Below are positions 1 through 9,097 of a DNA stretch of 64,000 bases, one piece after another (within the stretch, counting starts at the first letter, position 1; each line of letters starts with the position of its first letter). Below the pieces are notes generated by a model, which ran no database searches, was not told the origin of the DNA, and worked only from the letters and a program-made list of their open reading frames with translations. The stretch covers positions 186,001 to 250,000 of the forward strand of contig NZ_NEFY01000003.1 in NCBI RefSeq assembly GCF_002258215.1. Reading direction: 5' to 3'. A program made the position numbers and the translations under genes. Origin of the DNA: Marinobacter vinifirmus (GTDB taxonomy: Bacteria; Pseudomonadota; Gammaproteobacteria; Pseudomonadales; Oleiphilaceae).

Positions 1-762
1 GCGCAGAATGTAACGGATGCCCTGCCAGTTCGGTTTCACCCAGTCTGCCAGTATATGGAAGGCCCGGAAGGTCTTGCTGTAATTCAGGTATACCAGCAGG
101 GCGATGGCCGCCGTTCCGTTCGACAAGGAGGTGGCCCAGCCACAACCCACGCCCCCCATGGCCGGCAGGCCGAGCTTTCCGTAGATGAAAATGTAGTTCA
201 GGGGCAGGTTGATCAGGGTACTGAGCACCGAAAATGCCATGATCACCCGGGTGTGCCCGAGCCCGTCCGTCAGGCCTCGCAGGGCGTTCATCAGCAGCAT
301 GGCGGGAATGCCCCAGGCGAAGGCATCCAGGTAGCCCTGGGTTATGCCGGCAGTGGTGGGCTCCATCTTCAGCATCGACAGCACCGGCTGTACGTTGGTC
401 AGCAACAGCACCATCACTACGGTGCCGGCCAGGGCAATGTACAGTCCCTGCCAGGTAGCCGGCATGATCTTGCCGGTGGTGCGGGCACCGTTGTAGCCGG
501 AGATGATTGGTTGCAGCGCGCCGAGCAGGCCCATGAAAAACAGGAACAGCGGCATCCACAGGCTGCTGCCGATGCCGACACCGGCCAGGTCTTCGGCACT
601 GGCGTGGCCGGCCATCACGGTATCGATGACACCATTGGCCATCTGGGCCAGCTGGGCAATTAGGATGGGGCCGCCCAGAATGGCCAGGGTTTTCCATTCA
701 GTAAGGGTGCGGCTGACCAGTGGTTGCCGGGTTTCTGGTAACGGTTGGTGGTTTTCGTCCAT
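1..762 (-). CDS. MATE family multidrug efflux protein, partial (3' end beyond the left edge)
   Basis: Inner-membrane cation antiporter of the MATE (NorM-like) family, which expels cationic drugs in exchange for Na+ or H+. I translated the minus strand from the ATG at 760-762: 254 codons stay open to the edge, roughly half of a usual 450-residue MATE protein. Visible are a polar N-terminus, a first helix with the typical MATE segment ILIAQLAQMANGVIDTVMAG (about residues 34-52), and further hydrophobic segments including FLFFMGLLGALQPIISGYNG. The family assignment is recognition of this pattern. The gene is transcribed away from the DMT gene at 928, so the 165-base gap between them holds divergent promoters. 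Substrate cannot be told. Confidence 0.85.
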   Translation of the reverse strand, partial: MDENHQPLPETRQPLVSRTLTEWKTLAILGGPILIAQLAQMANGVIDTVMAGHASAEDLAGVGIGSSLWMPLFLFFMGLLGALQPIISGYNGARTTGKIMPATWQGLYIALAGTVVMVLLLTNVQPVLSMLKMEPTTAGITQGYLDAFAWGIPAMLLMNALRGLTDGLGHTRVIMAFSVLSTLINLPLNYIFIYGKLGLPAMGGVGCGWATSLSNGTAAIALLVYLNYSKTFRAFHILADWVKPNWQGIRYILR

Positions 763-927
763 GGTGTTCCGGGTTTCTGTGCAGAGCGTATAGGGGGCCT
801 TGGGCCGGCTGAAGATCATACCCTATCGCCGGTGTTGGTTCTTATAGGGACAAGCACGCCTTCAGAAACTGCAATTGCCGGAAGAAATCAGTAAAGTAGC
901 AGCCCGGATTTTTGCAGGTGGCGCGCG

Positions 928-1788
928 ATGAAACTGTTGGTTCTGGTTACGATTCTCTGGGCGTTCTCGTTCAGCCTGATTGGTGAATTCCTGGCTGGCC
1001 GGGTAGACAGCGACTTTGCGGTGCTCAGCCGGGTGTTGCTGGCAGCTCTGGTATTCCTGCCCCTGACCCGCTGGCGCGGTGTTCCCGGAGGCATGAAGCT
1101 GGGCATCATGGCCACCGGTATGCTGCAGTTCGGTATCACCTACCTGTGCCTGTACCGCTCGTTCAGTTACCTGACGGTGCCGGAAGTGCTGTTGTTCACC
1201 ATCTTCACTCCGCTGTATGTCACCCTGCTGGACGATGCCATGTACCGCCGGTTTTCCCCGGTGGCCCTGCTGGCTGCGGCCATCGCCACCCTGGGCGCCG
1301 GCATTATCCGCTACGACGGCCTGAGCGAAGACTACATCACCGGTTTCCTGTTGTTGCAGGTGGCCAATTTCACCTTTGCCGCCGGCCAGGTGGGCTACAA
1401 ACACGTGATGCAGCGTTACCCGCTGGAGCTGCCGGGCTATCGCACTTTCGGTTATTTCTTCTTTGGCGCGCTGGTCATCGCCCTGCCGTCGTTCCTGGTG
1501 TTCGGTAATCCGGACAAGCTGCCGGCTACCGGCTTGCAGTGGGGCATTCTGGCCTGGCTTGGCCTGGCGGCTTCCGGTCTGGGGCTGTATTTGTGGAACC
1601 GGGGCGGTTGCCAGGTGGATGCCGGCACCCTGGCGATCATGAACAATGCCCTGGTGCCGGCCGGCTTGCTGGTTAACCTGTTGATCTGGAACCGGGATGC
1701 GGACCTCGGGCGGCTTGCGCTCGGCGGCCTGGTGATTGCGTTCTCGCTGTGGGTGAACAACCGGTTTCGGCGGCAGGCCCTGGCCTGA
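928..1788 (+). CDS. DMT (EamA) family transporter
   Basis: A 286-residue integral membrane protein of the drug/metabolite transporter superfamily, probably an exporter of amino acids, amines or carboxylates. The length and the pattern of about ten hydrophobic helices fit two EamA repeats; the N-terminus (LWAFSFSLIGEFLAGRVDSD) has the family's WxxxF..IK-like first-helix signature, and a second-repeat helix with a GLGLYLWNRG motif lies near residues 215-225. The ATG at 928 follows an AGGTGG-like ribosome site. It stands alone: the next gene starts 160 bases on. Substrate is not inferable from sequence. Confidence 0.8.
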   Translation: MKLLVLVTILWAFSFSLIGEFLAGRVDSDFAVLSRVLLAALVFLPLTRWRGVPGGMKLGIMATGMLQFGITYLCLYRSFSYLTVPEVLLFTIFTPLYVTLLDDAMYRRFSPVALLAAAIATLGAGIIRYDGLSEDYITGFLLLQVANFTFAAGQVGYKHVMQRYPLELPGYRTFGYFFFGALVIALPSFLVFGNPDKLPATGLQWGILAWLGLAASGLGLYLWNRGGCQVDAGTLAIMNNALVPAGLLVNLLIWNRDADLGRLALGGLVIAFSLWVNNRFRRQALA

Positions 1789-1948
1789 TCCCCTGGCCGG
1801 GGGCCGGCCGTAAACAACTGAACAACATTTCAACACTGGCATCATTTGGCCAGTGCTGGCAGAATCCGGCCCCAATTGCCCCAGCACTCAGGCTCGGCGC
1901 ACTCACAATCCGTAATTTCCTAAAGCCAAAAGCACAGGAAGAAAACTC

Positions 1949-3343
1949 ATGACTCAGTCCAACTCCGCAGCTGACAGCGGTACCGGGGCTCGCGGACTCT
2001 GGTCTTCCAGACTCGCGTTTATTCTGGCAGCAACCGGTTCTGCTGTCGGCCTTGGTAACGTGTGGAAGTTTCCCTACGTAACCGGTGAAAACGGCGGCGG
2101 CGCGTTCGTTCTCGTGTACCTGCTCTGTATCTTCATCATCGGTATTCCCATCATGATGGCCGAGGTGTTTATCGGCCGGAATGGTCGCCACAACCCGATC
2201 ACCAGTTTCCGGCTGGTGGCAGAGCGCAACCTGGCGTCTCCGGGTTGGCGTATTTCTGCCATCATCGGTATGTTCGCGGCCTTTATCATTCTGTCGTTCT
2301 ACTCCGTCATCGGCGGCTGGGCGGCTTCCTACATCGGCCACGCGGCCATGGGTGACTTCACCGGTGGTACGGCTGACTCGGTAGGCGCCTTGTTCGGTGA
2401 TTTGCTGAGTAACCCCGGCCTGTTGCTGTTCTGGCACACCGTCTTTATGGCGCTGGTTATCCTGGTGGTAGCCCGTGGCCTGAAGGGTGGCCTGGAGCGT
2501 GCTGCGACCATCCTGATGCCGGCACTGCTGGTGTTGCTGCTGGTAGTGGTGGGCTATGCCACCACCACCGGTCATTTCGGCGAAGCGGTCAGCTTCCTGT
2601 TTACCCCGGATTTCAGCGCCCTGACCATTGACGGCGTCCTGGTTGCCCTGGGCCATGCGTTCTTCACCCTGAGCCTGGGTATGGCCATCATGATGGCCTA
2701 CGGCTCCTATCTCGGTAACGATGTGAAGATTGGCCGCACGGCTGTCAGTGTTGCCATCCTGGATACCGTGGTTGCCTTGCTGGCGGGCCTGGCCATTTTC
2801 CCGGTGGTATTCGCCAACGGCCTGGAAGCCGGTGCCGGCCCCGGCCTGATCTTCCAGACCCTGCCGCTGGCGTTCGGCAACATGCCCATGGGCAGCCTGT
2901 TTGGCGCGCTGTTCTTTATCCTGCTGTTGTTTGCCGCCTGGACCTCCGGTATTTCCCTGCTGGAGCCGGTGGTTGAGTGGGTTGAAGAGAAAACCAGCCT
3001 GGGCCGCACCGGCAGTGCCATTGTCGCCGGCGGTGCTTGCTGGGCGCTGGGTATTGCCTCGATCCTGTCACTGAACGTGTGGTCCGGTGTGACCCCGCTG
3101 GGCATGTTCGCAGCCTTTGAAGGCAAGACCATCTTCGACCTGCTGGACTACTTTACTGCCAATATCATGCTGCCGCTGTCCGGTATGCTGACGGCCGTGT
3201 TTGTGGGCTGGTTCGTGGCGAAGGAGTCTCTGAAGAGCGACCTGGCCATGGACGGTGGTGCCTTTGCCCTTTGGCACAACCTGCTGCGCTACGTGACTCC
3301 GGTAGCCGTGGCAATCGTGTTTGTCTACAACCTGATTGGTTGA
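1949..3343 (+). CDS. SNF-family sodium-dependent transporter
   Basis: Na+-coupled symporter of the neurotransmitter:sodium symporter (SNF/LeuT) family, in the inner membrane, importing an amino acid or related small solute. The 464-residue protein carries the family's first-helix signature near residues 30-50 (TGSAVGLGNVWKFPYVTGEN), in which the unwound GLGN segment supplies Na+ and substrate ligands in LeuT. About eleven to twelve hydrophobic helices follow. The ATG is preceded by an AGGAAG ribosome site. A strong terminator closes the gene at 3378-3412. Substrate cannot be named from these residues alone. Confidence 0.88.
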   Translation: MTQSNSAADSGTGARGLWSSRLAFILAATGSAVGLGNVWKFPYVTGENGGGAFVLVYLLCIFIIGIPIMMAEVFIGRNGRHNPITSFRLVAERNLASPGWRISAIIGMFAAFIILSFYSVIGGWAASYIGHAAMGDFTGGTADSVGALFGDLLSNPGLLLFWHTVFMALVILVVARGLKGGLERAATILMPALLVLLLVVVGYATTTGHFGEAVSFLFTPDFSALTIDGVLVALGHAFFTLSLGMAIMMAYGSYLGNDVKIGRTAVSVAILDTVVALLAGLAIFPVVFANGLEAGAGPGLIFQTLPLAFGNMPMGSLFGALFFILLLFAAWTSGISLLEPVVEWVEEKTSLGRTGSAIVAGGACWALGIASILSLNVWSGVTPLGMFAAFEGKTIFDLLDYFTANIMLPLSGMLTAVFVGWFVAKESLKSDLAMDGGAFALWHNLLRYVTPVAVAIVFVYNLIG

Positions 3344-3377
3344 TCCGGCGCGGCCGTTCTGGCCGCTGTCACACCAT

Positions 3378-3412
3378 AAAAAACCGGCGCTGGAAACAGT
3401 GCCGGTTTTTTT
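3378..3412. terminator. Bidirectional intrinsic terminator
   Basis: Perfect 11-base inverted arms (3378-3388 and 3401-3411, core ACCGGC/GCCGGT) flanked by A and T runs. The stem continues past one G/T mismatch to a CTG-GAAA-CAG cap, a GNRA tetraloop. It lies between the convergent SNF transporter and TetR genes and has A/T tracts on both sides, so it can stop transcription in both directions. Confidence 0.9.
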
Positions 3413-3433
3413 ATGCCTGGGATTGATTGGGCC

Positions 3434-4012
3434 CTACACCTTGCCGCCCAGCAGGATACGTACCGCTGTACAGGCATCTTCGAGTTCTTCGTCCCGGGGT
3501 TCCCGGCCACCGATGATGTCGCTGTACAGGCAGGATTCGGCGATGCGCACCATGAAGTAGGACAGGCTCTGTATGTTCATGGGCGGGCTCAGGTGCCCGG
3601 CGCGTACTTCATCCTTGAGTAAGCGGGTATTCACTTCCACCGTGCGGGCGTGCAGGGTGGAATGGGATGACGTGAGCATCTTGAGCGCGTATTCCGGATC
3701 CTGGTGCAGGAATTTCCGCAGTGGCGAAAAGTGCAGGATGGTCATGTTGATGTGACGGAACACGCCAACTACATAGTCGACGCCATGGCCGGGGGTAATG
3801 GCACGGGCTTCTTTGTAGAGAGGTTCGTACAGGGACCAGAGAATCTCACCAATCAGCAGGTCCCGGTTGCCCACCCAGCGGAACAGGGTGGCGCGGCCTA
3901 TGTGCAGGTCATCGGCCAGGGCCGCCAGGCTGATCTTTTCCCCTTTCAGCCACATTCTTCGGGCGCGTTTGAAGGCGTCCAGAGGCGTAGGTTTGGTGAT
4001 GGTGTCGGTCAC
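3434..4012 (-). CDS. TetR-type transcriptional regulator (possibly QsdR-like)
   Basis: A 192-residue DNA-binding repressor. An N-terminal helix-turn-helix is visible at about residues 26-50 (ISLAALADDLHIGRATLFRW), the typical TetR pattern, followed by an all-helical C-terminal ligand-binding part. The protein resembles regulators annotated as QsdR-like, but I recall this only from the general pattern. It converges on the SNF transporter and has no obvious target next to it; the exonuclease gene downstream of its promoter region is read in the same direction and ends at 4077. Confidence 0.8.
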   Translation of the reverse strand: MTDTITKPTPLDAFKRARRMWLKGEKISLAALADDLHIGRATLFRWVGNRDLLIGEILWSLYEPLYKEARAITPGHGVDYVVGVFRHINMTILHFSPLRKFLHQDPEYALKMLTSSHSTLHARTVEVNTRLLKDEVRAGHLSPPMNIQSLSYFMVRIAESCLYSDIIGGREPRDEELEDACTAVRILLGGKV

Positions 4013-4076
4013 TGTGGTCTCTTTGGCTGATTTGCCCTTTATTCTAGCGATTGGCGCCTGCAGGGGCTATGGGTCC

Positions 4077-4799
4077 TTATACCCACAGGTCGCCAATGGG
4101 CGTATCCGGGCCGAAGTGGTGCAGTACCTGGGCCTGGAACAGTTCGGCGGTGGCGATGGCGTCGATCAGCGCATTGTGGCCGGCGTAGTGGGGCAGGCCG
4201 TAGCGGATCCGGCTGTCGGGCAGGCGGATGGAGATGGGCTTTTTGCCCATCAGTTGCTGCCACCGGCCGGGGTTTCGTTTGGGGTGCAGGTAGGCTTCGA
4301 TGGCCATAGTGTCGATGACCGGGAAGAGCAGCTGTTCTTTCAGGCGCCATTGCAGGGCCATGTTCAGGAACGGCCGCTCTATGTTGCGGTAGTGCACCAC
4401 GGGTATGCGGCCCTTGAGGTGCTGGAACAGGGTGTCGAGCACCTCGGCAAGGTCCGGGGCGTGTTCAATTTCGCTGTGGGTGATGCCGTGAATCGTAACG
4501 GTGTCCTGCTCCAGCGGCAGCTGCGGGCGGACGATCTGGTGCCAGGCCTCGCCGAGTTGTATGCCGCCCAGGGTAAAAGGCACCAGGCCGATGCTGACAA
4601 TGGAGTGCTTGTTGACGTCCAGGCCGGTGGTTTCGAAGTCCAAGGCGACCAGCGGAACGTCGCGCACGGGGGTGGTGGCATCCGGGCAGCCGGCGTTGTA
4701 AAAGTCGCGAATCCGCGTGTCCTTTGCCTGTTCCGCCCCCTGGCGGTAGGTTTCTGGCCAGTTCCGGTTACTGTTGCTGCTTTCGATGGCGTTAGACAT
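4077..4799 (-). CDS. DnaQ-like DEDDh 3'-5' exonuclease
   Basis: A 240-residue exonuclease-fold protein. The first metal-binding motif is LVALDFETTGLD, the second involves H-N/D in IERPFLN, and the third block (YAGHNALIDAIATAEL) supplies His and Asp of the DEDDh type. I chose the ATG at 4799 because it overlaps the stop of the upstream DUF294 gene by 8 bases (ATGTCTAA), indicating translational coupling; a longer frame would start inside that gene. Such a DnaQ-like partner beside a cNMP/CBS/DUF294 protein is a recurring pair in marine gammaproteobacteria. The physiological substrate is unknown; it may process RNA, DNA or a nucleotide. Confidence 0.85.
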   Translation of the reverse strand: MSNAIESSNSNRNWPETYRQGAEQAKDTRIRDFYNAGCPDATTPVRDVPLVALDFETTGLDVNKHSIVSIGLVPFTLGGIQLGEAWHQIVRPQLPLEQDTVTIHGITHSEIEHAPDLAEVLDTLFQHLKGRIPVVHYRNIERPFLNMALQWRLKEQLLFPVIDTMAIEAYLHPKRNPGRWQQLMGKKPISIRLPDSRIRYGLPHYAGHNALIDAIATAELFQAQVLHHFGPDTPIGDLWV

Positions 4800-6666
4800 T
4801 CCGCGTGGCTCCGGCGTTGTAGCGGAAGCGCAGGAATTTCTGGGCATTGCTGACCACCTGGAAGGCGTCTTTCAGGTGGCTGCGTTCGAACGGCGACAGG
4901 TCTTCGGGGCGCACGTTATTGTCCGGTTCCCGGCCCTCTTCAATGGCCAGCGCCTGGTGGCGGATGCGGACAATCGAGATGAATTCCAGGGCATCGCGCA
5001 GGTTGCCGGCATCGTCATCCATCAGCAGCTTGGTGTTGGCTACGTCCTTCAGGCGCTCGAAGGAGTTCTGGGAGCGGCTACCACTGGCCAGCGCGTGTAC
5101 CCGGATAAGGTCAGACAGCGGCGCGGTGCCCCGGCGTTTCAGGTTAAAGGTTTTCTGGTGCTTGCCGTCTTCTTCCAGCACAAAGGTGCGGAAGAAACCC
5201 AGGGGCGGTGTGCGGTTCAGGGCATTCCTGGCCAGGAACGTGAGGAAGCGCTGACTTCCTCCGGCCTTTTCCACAATCAGGGTTTTCAGCTGCTCGGCAA
5301 AGTCGGTTTCGCCGTAGATGCCGTCCAGGTCGAAGAAGATGTTGCTGTTGAGCAGGGCTTCGGCCTTGGGGTTATCGATCCAGTCAGTGAAATAGTCTTT
5401 CCAGACCCTCAGCGGTTGCCGCCATTTCGGGTTGGTGGCCATGATGTCGCCGGTACAGTAGGTGTAGCCGCACTCGGCCAGGCCGTCGGAGACGAACTTG
5501 GCCAGGGCCAGGAAGTAGTCGTCGTGTTCTTCCGGAATGAAACTGTCGTCCAGGATCATGGCGTTGTCCTGGTCTGTGACTACCAGCTGCTCGTCCCGGG
5601 CCATGGAACCCAGCGCCATGAAACAGTAGGGCACCGGTGGCGGGCCGAGCTTTTCTTCGCCCAGTTCGAGTAACCGCTGGCTGAAACTGCGGCCGATTCC
5701 GGCCATGGCACTGCCGATCATGTGGGAGTTGGCGTCTTCGTTGACCATGCGCACGAAGCTGTCGCGCACTTCACGGCTGATTTTCTTCAGGCCTTTGACG
5801 TCGTTCTGGTGGTAGATGTTACTCACCAGGTACAGGCTGCTCTGGCTTTCGTATTTGACGATATCAGACAGCGCGATCACGCCGCGCACTTCGTCGCCTT
5901 CCATCACCGGCAGGTGGTGCACGTTGTTGTGGAGCATGGTGAGCATGGCTTCGAAGATGAAGGAGCGGGCGCTGATGGTGATCAGCCCTTCCGACATGAT
6001 GTCGCTGATCGGGGTTTCCGAGGCCAGGGCATGGGTAACCGCACGGGTACGTAGATCCCGGTCGGTGATGATGCCCTGCAATTTCGGGCGTTCGCCGCTT
6101 TCATCCATCAACAGCAGCGCCGATACGCCATTGTCTGTCATGATTCTGGCGGCTTCCTGCAGGCGAACGGTGGTCGGAGCGGAAACCGGTTCCCGGGATA
6201 TCAGGCGGGTAACCTTGGCGGTCATCAGTTCGTTGGATTTCTCTCTACGCGAAACCGCCGAACGCAGTCGGCTGCGGTCTTCAATCTCAACAAAGTCTGC
6301 AAAGTTTTCGTCGGTTTCCCACAGATGCTGAAAGGTGGTATCCGGAATCTTGTAGATCAGGCAATCTTCGATGGCTTTGGCGGGGAACCGGACTTTCTTG
6401 TTCATCATCAATCCGAACTGGCCAAAGATTTCGCCCTCGCCCACGCGGTTGTACAGCTCACCGGAGCGGCGGAAAATCTCCACGGCGCCGCTGCGGATAT
6501 AGTGGAGCCAATGATTGGTCTGGCCGAGTTCAAGTATCTGGGTGCCGGCGCGGTAGTAGACCACCTCAATACCGCTGACAACTCGTTCAAGAAGTTCTTC
6601 AGGCATGTCATTGAACGGGGGGTATTGGGCAATGTGGTTGCGGATGTCCAACAGTTCGGCCTGCAT
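4792..6666 (-). CDS. cNMP-binding, CBS and DUF294 nucleotidyltransferase-like protein
   Basis: A 624-residue cytoplasmic signalling protein. In order: a cyclic-nucleotide-binding domain (about residues 15-130, with GEGEIFGQFGLMMN as its phosphate-binding region), two CBS domains (about 150-275, with TDRDLR and VHHLPVMEG...GVIALSDIV), then a DUF294/GlnD-like nucleotidyltransferase domain (MALGSMARDEQLVVTDQDNA, the GS-x-AR-x-E...D-x-D pattern) and its helical C-terminal part. The catalytic-looking residues are present. The family is thought to sense nucleotides and modify a partner, but the target is not established. It is coupled to the exonuclease that follows. Confidence 0.88.
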   Translation of the reverse strand: MQAELLDIRNHIAQYPPFNDMPEELLERVVSGIEVVYYRAGTQILELGQTNHWLHYIRSGAVEIFRRSGELYNRVGEGEIFGQFGLMMNKKVRFPAKAIEDCLIYKIPDTTFQHLWETDENFADFVEIEDRSRLRSAVSRREKSNELMTAKVTRLISREPVSAPTTVRLQEAARIMTDNGVSALLLMDESGERPKLQGIITDRDLRTRAVTHALASETPISDIMSEGLITISARSFIFEAMLTMLHNNVHHLPVMEGDEVRGVIALSDIVKYESQSSLYLVSNIYHQNDVKGLKKISREVRDSFVRMVNEDANSHMIGSAMAGIGRSFSQRLLELGEEKLGPPPVPYCFMALGSMARDEQLVVTDQDNAMILDDSFIPEEHDDYFLALAKFVSDGLAECGYTYCTGDIMATNPKWRQPLRVWKDYFTDWIDNPKAEALLNSNIFFDLDGIYGETDFAEQLKTLIVEKAGGSQRFLTFLARNALNRTPPLGFFRTFVLEEDGKHQKTFNLKRRGTAPLSDLIRVHALASGSRSQNSFERLKDVANTKLLMDDDAGNLRDALEFISIVRIRHQALAIEEGREPDNNVRPEDLSPFERSHLKDAFQVVSNAQKFLRFRYNAGATRNV

Positions 6667-6806
6667 GGGCTCTCCAGAGTGACTGAGTCTTGATTAAATG
6701 TTTGCGGTTGGCTGACCGGTTATTCCAGAGTCTGGCCAAACTATAGCAGTTGTCTGTCCGGTTGGTGTACCTTGGCGACGGAATGTGGCGGGCTGGAGAA
6801 AGGTTT

Positions 6807-7337
6807 ATGGTCAACAAGTTACTGGTAACCGGCGGGATTCGCTCCGGTAAGACCGGGCTGGCTGAGCAGAGGGCCAAAGCGGCCGGTAACGACGTGGTTT
6901 ATGTGGCGACCGCCACTGCAGGCGATGATGAAATGGCACTGCGTATCCAGCGTCACCAGCAGCTGCGTCCCGATCACTGGCAGCTGGTTGAGGAGCCGCT
7001 GCGCCTGGGCCGGGTATTGTCAGTGTATGCCAGCGGTCTGGGAGAGCCACCGTTGCTGTTGGTGGACTGTATGAGCCTGTGGCTGAGCAATCTGTTGTTT
7101 GCCGACGGCTCCTTGTTCCAGCCCGAGCGGGCGGCCTTTCTGGAGGCGGTTGAGGCCTATCCCGGCCCTCTGGTGATTGTGACCAACGAAGTGGGGCTCG
7201 GAACCATCGGCATGGACCCGCTTACCCGCCGTTTTGCCGACGAGCTGGGCTGGCTCAATCAGGCCCTGGCCCAGCGTTGTGATGAGGTGGTGATGGCCGT
7301 GGCGGGTTTACCAATTACCCTAAAGGCTGGTGGCTGA
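6807..7337 (+). CDS. cobU: Adenosylcobinamide kinase / adenosylcobinamide-phosphate guanylyltransferase
   Basis: Cytoplasmic bifunctional enzyme of the nucleotide-loop pathway: phosphorylates adenosylcobinamide, then transfers GMP to give AdoCbi-GDP. The 176-residue protein has the N-terminal P-loop GGIRSGKT (residues 9-16), a His at about residue 50 in RIQRH, which matches the guanylylated His of Salmonella CobU, the central VTNEVGLG motif and the C-terminal AGLPITLK motif. The ATG at 6807 was chosen because GGAGAAAGG precedes it; a frame open from 6750 lacks this. It is read toward cobC, and the two 3' ends overlap by 23 bases. Confidence 0.93.
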   Translation: MVNKLLVTGGIRSGKTGLAEQRAKAAGNDVVYVATATAGDDEMALRIQRHQQLRPDHWQLVEEPLRLGRVLSVYASGLGEPPLLLVDCMSLWLSNLLFADGSLFQPERAAFLEAVEAYPGPLVIVTNEVGLGTIGMDPLTRRFADELGWLNQALAQRCDEVVMAVAGLPITLKAGG

Positions 7338-7920
7338 TCAGGCTGCGGAACACACCGAATTCGGACTGGTCCACCTGTATCCGGCTGCGGCAGGCGTAAG
7401 GGACGGCGAAGCCGGTGAATGATTTCTCCAGCGGAATGCCCAACACGTTGGCCAGCACCATGCGAATAACGCCTCCGTGGCAGACCACCAAGACCCGTTT
7501 GCCGGCTAGGGTTTGCTGCCACCGATCAAAACCATCGATGGTGCGCTGGTAGAAATCCGTCACAGCTTCACCGCCGGGGGGGAAGAAGTTGATGGGGTCC
7601 TGCCAGAAGTGGTTGAGGTGATCCCCATAACGCTCCTGGATCTGCTCTGCGGTCAACCCTTCCCACTCACCGAAGCCGATCTCCCGAAGATCTTCTTCGA
7701 TGTGCAGTGGAATCCTGTGTTCCTCGGCTAGTTGCTGGGCGAAGCGTCGGCACCGTTGCATGGGTGAACTGACGATGGCGTCCCACCGATCACCCTCGGC
7801 GATGGCAGCTATCATCTGTTGCCACCCGGTGTCGCTCAAAGGGTCGTCTTTACTGCCCCGGAACATCTGGCCACCTTCCGGTTCGCCGTGGCGTATCAGG
7901 TCGATTACTGTGGTGGTCAT
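7315..7920 (-). CDS. cobC: Alpha-ribazole phosphatase / histidine phosphatase
   Basis: A 201-residue histidine-phosphatase superfamily enzyme expected to remove phosphate from alpha-ribazole-5'-phosphate or cobalamin-phosphate at the end of B12 assembly. The phosphoacceptor motif is LIRHGE (His at residue 11) and the second catalytic His lies in VVCHGGVIR near residue 150. The ATG at 7920 is 4 bases after the stop of cobT, so both form an operon; a longer frame would run back into cobT. The function rests on this context, since histidine phosphatases are hard to separate by sequence. Confidence 0.88.
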   Translation of the reverse strand: MTTTVIDLIRHGEPEGGQMFRGSKDDPLSDTGWQQMIAAIAEGDRWDAIVSSPMQRCRRFAQQLAEEHRIPLHIEEDLREIGFGEWEGLTAEQIQERYGDHLNHFWQDPINFFPPGGEAVTDFYQRTIDGFDRWQQTLAGKRVLVVCHGGVIRMVLANVLGIPLEKSFTGFAVPYACRSRIQVDQSEFGVFRSLISHQPLG

Positions 7921-7924
7921 GGGG

Positions 7925-8983
7925 TTAGTCTCCCGCTTTGCCGCTGACACCGGCGTCGGTAAAGCTGGCCATCCGGTTATGCAGGGCGCAGGCGGCGCGC
8001 AGCAGGGGGACGGCAACGGCCGCGCCACTGCCTTCGCCCAGGCGCATACCAAGATCCAGCAGGGGCGAGGCATCGAGTGACTCCAGCACGGAATTGTGGC
8101 CGGGTTCGGCCGAGCGGTGTGCAAACAGAAGCCACTCGCGCACCCCTGGCTGTTGATGCACAGCCACCAGCGCGGCGACAGAGACGATAAAACCATCCAC
8201 CAGCACCGGGATCCGGCGTGCGGCGCAGCCCATTATGGCGCCCGTCAGTGCGGCTATTTCAAAGCCTCCCAAAGAGGCCAGTACCGTCAGCGGATCCCGG
8301 TCGGGACCATGTCGGTGCAAGGCCTTCTCAACAATGCGGGCCTTGCGGGCAACGCCTTCGGAGTTCAGCCCCGTACCCGGGCCAACCAGAGCAGCGGGCT
8401 GCTGGCCCAGCAGGACGCAGGCCAGTGCTGCAGCACTGGTGGTGTTGCCGATGCCCATGTCGCCACCAATAAACAGGCGGCAGCCAGCGTTTACGGCACG
8501 CCTGGCGGCATCGTCGCCACTGTATAACGCGGATTCAACCTGGCGCGAGGACATGGCCGGTGATTTTGCCATGTTGGCCGTAGAGGGGGCGATAATCTGG
8601 TGTATGACGCCGGGTAATTCCGGTACTTCGCCAACCGTACCCAGGTTAACCACTTCCAGGCTGGCACCGAGTTCCTCGGCCATCACGCTGATGGCGGCGC
8701 CACCGCTGGCAAAGTTGGCGATCATCTGGGCGGTGACTGCCTGCGGAAATGCTGAAACACCTTCGGCGCAAACTCCGTGATCACCGGCAAACACCACCAT
8801 TCGCACCGGATCAACGCTGGGTTTGTCACTGCCGTTCAGGCCCGCCAGGTTGATGGCGAGCTTTTCCAGTTGCCCGAGAGAGCCGGGTGGCTTGGTGAGT
8901 ACCTGCTGGCGTTCGGCGGCAAGCGCGGTGTGCTGAACCGAGGGCCTTGGGGGTGACTTCAACCAACTGTCGGGCAGTGCCAT
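7925..8983 (-). CDS. cobT: Nicotinate-nucleotide--dimethylbenzimidazole phosphoribosyltransferase
   Basis: Makes alpha-ribazole phosphate from 5,6-dimethylbenzimidazole and nicotinate mononucleotide, the activated lower ligand for cobalamin. At 352 residues it has the usual family length. Recognisable blocks are the N-terminal [28 protein letters not shown] and the C-terminal GEGSGAA, whose Glu falls at residue 317, the position of the catalytic Glu in Salmonella CobT. It is the first gene of a cobT-cobC operon and is divergent from cbiB, with about 115 bases between the starts for two promoters. Confidence 0.95.
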   Translation of the reverse strand: MALPDSWLKSPPRPSVQHTALAAERQQVLTKPPGSLGQLEKLAINLAGLNGSDKPSVDPVRMVVFAGDHGVCAEGVSAFPQAVTAQMIANFASGGAAISVMAEELGASLEVVNLGTVGEVPELPGVIHQIIAPSTANMAKSPAMSSRQVESALYSGDDAARRAVNAGCRLFIGGDMGIGNTTSAAALACVLLGQQPAALVGPGTGLNSEGVARKARIVEKALHRHGPDRDPLTVLASLGGFEIAALTGAIMGCAARRIPVLVDGFIVSVAALVAVHQQPGVREWLLFAHRSAEPGHNSVLESLDASPLLDLGMRLGEGSGAAVAVPLLRAACALHNRMASFTDAGVSGKAGD

Positions 8984-9097
8984 GGCGATGGGTCCTTGTG
9001 GGCGGAAAACCGAGGATGGTCTAACCGGGAGGCAAGACTGTCAAGTTCAGTGATCGGTCGGTTAGACTTGCCGGCACTTGATTTACGGAGATCGGCT

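Noticed and set aside
862..1887. Long minus-strand frame opposite the DMT transporter gene
   Set aside because: The product is Gln/His/Arg-rich and unlike any fold; it is the antisense shadow of a gene with clear family signatures.
8996..9097. N-terminal extension of CbiB from ATG 8996
   Set aside because: The start would be 12 bases from the divergent cobT start and has no ribosome site; the TTG at 9098 has one and yields the family length.
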